Shown piece after piece: positions 62,137-64,000 of a stretch of 64,000 nucleotides of DNA; position 1 is the stretch's first letter; each line of letters starts with the position of its first letter. The stretch comes from Neoscytalidium dimidiatum. Taxonomy: Eukaryota; Ascomycota; Dothideomycetes; Botryosphaeriales; Botryosphaeriaceae. The notes below the pieces were generated by a model. The model saw only the letters and a program-made list of their open reading frames with translations, searched no databases and was not told where the DNA came from. The position numbers and the translations under genes were made by a program. Location of the stretch: NCBI GenBank assembly GCA_037367355.1, contig CM074700.1:434001-498000 (forward strand), read 5' to 3'.

Positions 62137-62149
62137 CTATCCCCCCTCT
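62137..62149 (-). other. Polypurine tract (plus-strand priming site)
   Basis: Directly next to the LTR, the minus strand reads AGAGGGGGGATAG and then the LTR start TGTTAC. This is the standard place and composition of the polypurine tract used to prime second-strand synthesis in LTR retrotransposons. Confidence 0.9.
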
Positions 62150-62155
62150 AGGCAA

Positions 62156-62170
62156 CCTTCGGCCCGAAGG
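62156..62170. promoter_or_regulatory. Perfect 15-bp palindrome CCTTCGG-C-CCGAAGG (possible operator)
   Basis: Seven-base arms around one central base, containing the triplets CGG and CCG that Zn2Cys6 proteins commonly recognise as inverted repeats. It lies five bases upstream of a TATAAA and 60 bases upstream of the ATG of a gene for a Zn2Cys6-type protein. A role as its own binding site is inference. It could also form a small hairpin in the element's RNA next to the polypurine tract. Confidence 0.55.
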
Positions 62171-62175
62171 TCGAG

Positions 62176-62181
62176 TATAAA
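62176..62181 (+). promoter_or_regulatory. TATA box of the antisense gene
   Basis: TATAAA stands 54 bases upstream of the plus-strand ATG at 62,230, a normal distance for a short leader, and outside the LTR. Its placement supports the plus-strand frame as an independent transcription unit. Confidence 0.6.
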
Positions 62182-62229
62182 GGTAGTTGAGCTCCTCCTT
62201 AGTTCCCTTGAGATTATTTCTCTGCCGTC

Positions 62230-62873
62230 ATGTCCAGTTCCGCTCGTCGACGCGCGCTCGCCCGTATCCTTCGTAACGGTACTGACGCTCCCAGACGTTG
62301 TTCCTTTTGTGAGAGACCTCGTCTTCGTTGTCTTGTGTCGCCGGATTCCAAGAGGTGTTACGAGTGTGCCAAGCGAGGCCACCTTTGTTCCTTTCCTTCT
62401 GACATGGCTTCCCTATTGAGTTTCGTCGTGTGGATCAACAACGGGACCGGGTGCGGGCTCAGATTGAGCAGACCCAGCGCGAGATCGAAAGGGATGAGGC
62501 CGAGATTCAGCGGTTGCAAGAGGAGGCTCAACGTTTGGTTCGTCGTACCGCCACTTCTCGGTCCAAGGTGATCCGCCTGTTGCGGACACTTTCCTTCCTG
62601 GATTCCCGGAGTCAGGAGTTGTTTGAGCGGGAGTTGGCGGCCATTGAGGCTGAGGAGGCGCAGGAGGCGCGGGCGGCTCAGGGGTCCTTGTTATCTGGTT
62701 CAGGCGGTGGTGACGTGGCGGGTTCCGACGGGCTGGTTCCTCGAGAGGCACCGGTGGACCAGTTTCAGGTGTCCTTGACGCCTCCGGGGTTTGCGTCGGG
62801 AGGATGCTCTGGGTTTGGGCGGTCAGGGTTTCGTCGGTGGTATTCATGGATGAGTTCCTCGCAGTTAAGGTAA
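62230..62873 (+). pseudogene. Antisense retrotransposon gene: Zn2Cys6 cluster plus coiled coil (one frameshift)
   Basis: Plus-strand gene between the polypurine tract and pol. The first frame (62,230-~62,417) starts MSSSARRRALARILRNG and carries Cys24, 27, 34, 43, 46 and 53, spaced CX2CX6CX8CX2CX6C, exactly the Gal4-type binuclear zinc cluster, with basic residues in the first loop (ERPRLR). At about 62,416 one base is missing; the next frame continues FRRVDQQRDRVRAQIEQTQR, a Glu/Gln/Arg-rich heptad-like coiled coil of about 45 residues, then a second helix (FERELAAIEAEEAQEA) and a Gly/Ser-rich tail to the stop at 62,871-62,873. The last 109 bp overlap the 3' end of pol on the other strand. 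The layout cluster-then-coiled coil is that of dimeric DNA-binding Gal4 proteins, so regulation of the element or tethering is a reasonable guess. No function is established to my knowledge. Called a pseudogene for this copy only. Confidence 0.7.
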
Positions 62874-64000
62874 GAGATTGGTTCCCATGAGGGTTCCCAC
62901 GGGTTCCCGGCGGAATCCGCTCCTTCCCATTTGATGAGGTACTTAAATTGACCGTCGATCCAGTCTCCATCCAAGATTTTCTCTACGTCCCATTCTTTGT
63001 CGGCGTCATCGGGGTGTATTTCAAGTTCTGGGTCAGGTTCGGCGTTGCTGTGTGCGGGTTCAAGTAAAGAGATGTGGAAAACTGGGTGTATACCCACTTG
63101 TTCTGGCAATCTGAGTTTAAAGGAAACAGGTGAAAGTTTTTTCTCAATTTGGTAGGGTCCGATTTTCTTGTGGTCCAATTTGTCGTTCGATCGTGTTGTT
63201 TTGATGTTTTTTCTGAGGAGCCAGACTTTATCCCCCTCCTTCAGGGGCGGCGACGCCTGGCGCCGTCTGTCATGGTACATGGCCATTCGGTATGCGGTGA
63301 ATTTGATGTCTCGGGCCAGTTCCTGGTGTAGTTCACGTAGCTGGTCTGCTCTGAGCATAGCTTTTTGGGCGAGTACTTCGCAGATCTGGGGTTCTCCGAA
63401 GGCAGTAGGGTCGAATCCGTAGTTGGCGTAGAAGGGCGTGGTTTGTGTGGCTTCCGTTGATGTGCTGTTGTACGCGTATTGGGCTAATGGTAGGAGTTCG
63501 ACCCAGTTGTTTTGCCTGTAATTCAGGTAGAATCTTAGGTACTGTTCTAGCGTTTGGTTGGTTCGTTCCGTTTGTCCATCGGTTTGCGGGTGTGCCGTTG
63601 TTGACATCTTGTGTTTAGTTCCTAACTTGTGGACCAAGGTTTGCCAGAACTTAGCTCTGAATCGTGGGTCTCGGTCCGTGATTAGTTCCTTGGGCATCCG
63701 TGGTGGGCGAAGACATATCTGAGGAAGAGGTAGGCGCAGCCTTCTGCTCCGATTTTTTTGTTACAAGGGATGAAGTATGCCCATTTTGTCAGGCGGTCGA
63801 CAATGACCAGGATGGCGTTGTGTCGTGCTTTAGTCACAGGGTCTACTGAATTTGGCAGGTCGGTGATAAAATCCATTGTGACCGATTCCCAGGGTTTGGT
63901 TGGTGTTGTGATGAGCTGTAGTTGTCCGTATGGTGCATGTCGTGCCACCTTGTTTTTGCGCATTCGTCACATTCCTGGATGATTTCTCTACTACTTTCCT
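62765..64000 (-). pseudogene. Ty3/gypsy pol, integrase C-terminal half with chromodomain (partial, two frameshifts)
   Basis: Minus-strand coding DNA that enters from the right edge. First piece (64,000-~63,958): QECDECAK, the end of the integrase zinc-binding HHCC module. Second (~63,958-~63,700): PWESVTMDFITDLP and ILVIVDRLTKWAYFIP, the core with its first catalytic Asp. Third (63,697-62,765): ELITDRDPRF with the second Asp, HPQTDGQTERTNQTLEQYLR with the catalytic Glu, the KIGPYQIEKKLSPVSFKLRLP GPY/F module, and a chromodomain (VEKILDG ... YLIKWEGAD ... NPWEPSWEP ... EELIHEY). It ends in NPGGVKDT-stop at 62,767-62,765. The chromodomain steers insertion towards marked chromatin. One base is missing in an A run near 63,958 and one near 63,699, so this copy cannot make a full pol without correction. 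Both could also be sequencing errors. Confidence 0.92.

Larger units (their letters stand above)
61752..64000 (-). mobile_element. Ty3/gypsy chromovirus, 3' half (partial)
   Basis: Minus-strand LTR retrotransposon leaving the window on the right. In element order: zinc-binding and core of the integrase, integrase C-terminal GPY/F module, chromodomain, pol stop, an extra gene on the opposite strand, polypurine tract, 3' LTR. Unlike the adjacent copia block it shows no CA/TG depletion and keeps long open frames, so it escaped or post-dates RIP. The three visible frameshifts are all single-base losses. Confidence 0.93.

Noticed and set aside
62413..62970. Pro-rich minus-strand frame opposite the zinc-cluster gene
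   Set aside because: It is the antisense of the coiled-coil coding region and of the pol 3' end; the Pro-rich composition is a by-product of Glu/Arg/Gly codons on the other strand.

Overview
The window is nuclear DNA of a filamentous ascomycete (Pezizomycotina; a Dothideomycete would fit, but I cannot place it further). The evidence is short GT-AG introns of about 50-90 nt, often with a CTAAC-type branch site; typical fungal genes (SamB/Mub1, Chs7, a Cdc25-type Ras exchange factor, HET-domain genes, a fungal KatG); and a DNA block mutated in the pattern of repeat-induced point mutation (RIP). Spliced models were built by hand by joining reading frames at splice sites; every model listed keeps an open frame throughout.

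Positions 1-41,000 are mostly core genome. In order they hold: the 5' end of a CorA-type Mg2+ transporter (-, runs off the left edge), a samB/MUB1 MYND-finger gene (+), a large DNF3-type P4-ATPase flippase (+), an agmatinase relic (+), a C2H2 zinc-finger gene (-), a PAP2-family membrane protein (-), a small secreted, probably GPI-anchored Ser/Thr-rich protein (-), a GPI-anchored GH16 glucanase-like protein (-), a CDC25-type RasGEF with SH3 and WW-like regions (-), a C2H2 plus fungal-specific transcription factor (+) and the chitin synthase export chaperone chs7 (+). Several act at the cell surface or in polarised growth (flippase, GH16, GPI protein, Chs7, RasGEF). They are separate transcription units, not an operon or an obvious metabolic cluster.

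Positions 41,000-64,000 look like an accessory region: sparse genes, many broken. They hold a frameshifted acidic protein gene, a HET-domain pseudogene, an intact katG (-), a hot-dog thioesterase relic, an intact Baeyer-Villiger monooxygenase (+), and the 3' part of a second HET gene that stops at a transposon. That transposon (about 56.9-61.65 kb) is a Ty1/copia-like element on the minus strand, so heavily mutated that CA/TG dinucleotides have almost vanished; its reverse transcriptase is still recognisable.

The right edge (61,752-64,000) is the 3' half of a minus-strand Ty3/gypsy chromovirus with no RIP signature: a 385-bp LTR with TGTTAC/GTAACA ends, a polypurine tract, and an integrase with GPY/F and chromodomain. 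Between polypurine tract and pol, on the opposite strand, lies an extra gene with its own TATA box. It encodes a Gal4-like Zn2Cys6 cluster followed by a coiled coil, and a perfect CGG-N-CCG palindrome sits just upstream of the TATA. A retrotransposon carrying an antisense DNA-binding-type protein with a possible self-operator is the most interesting feature of the window. The visible copy has one frameshift in this gene and two in pol.
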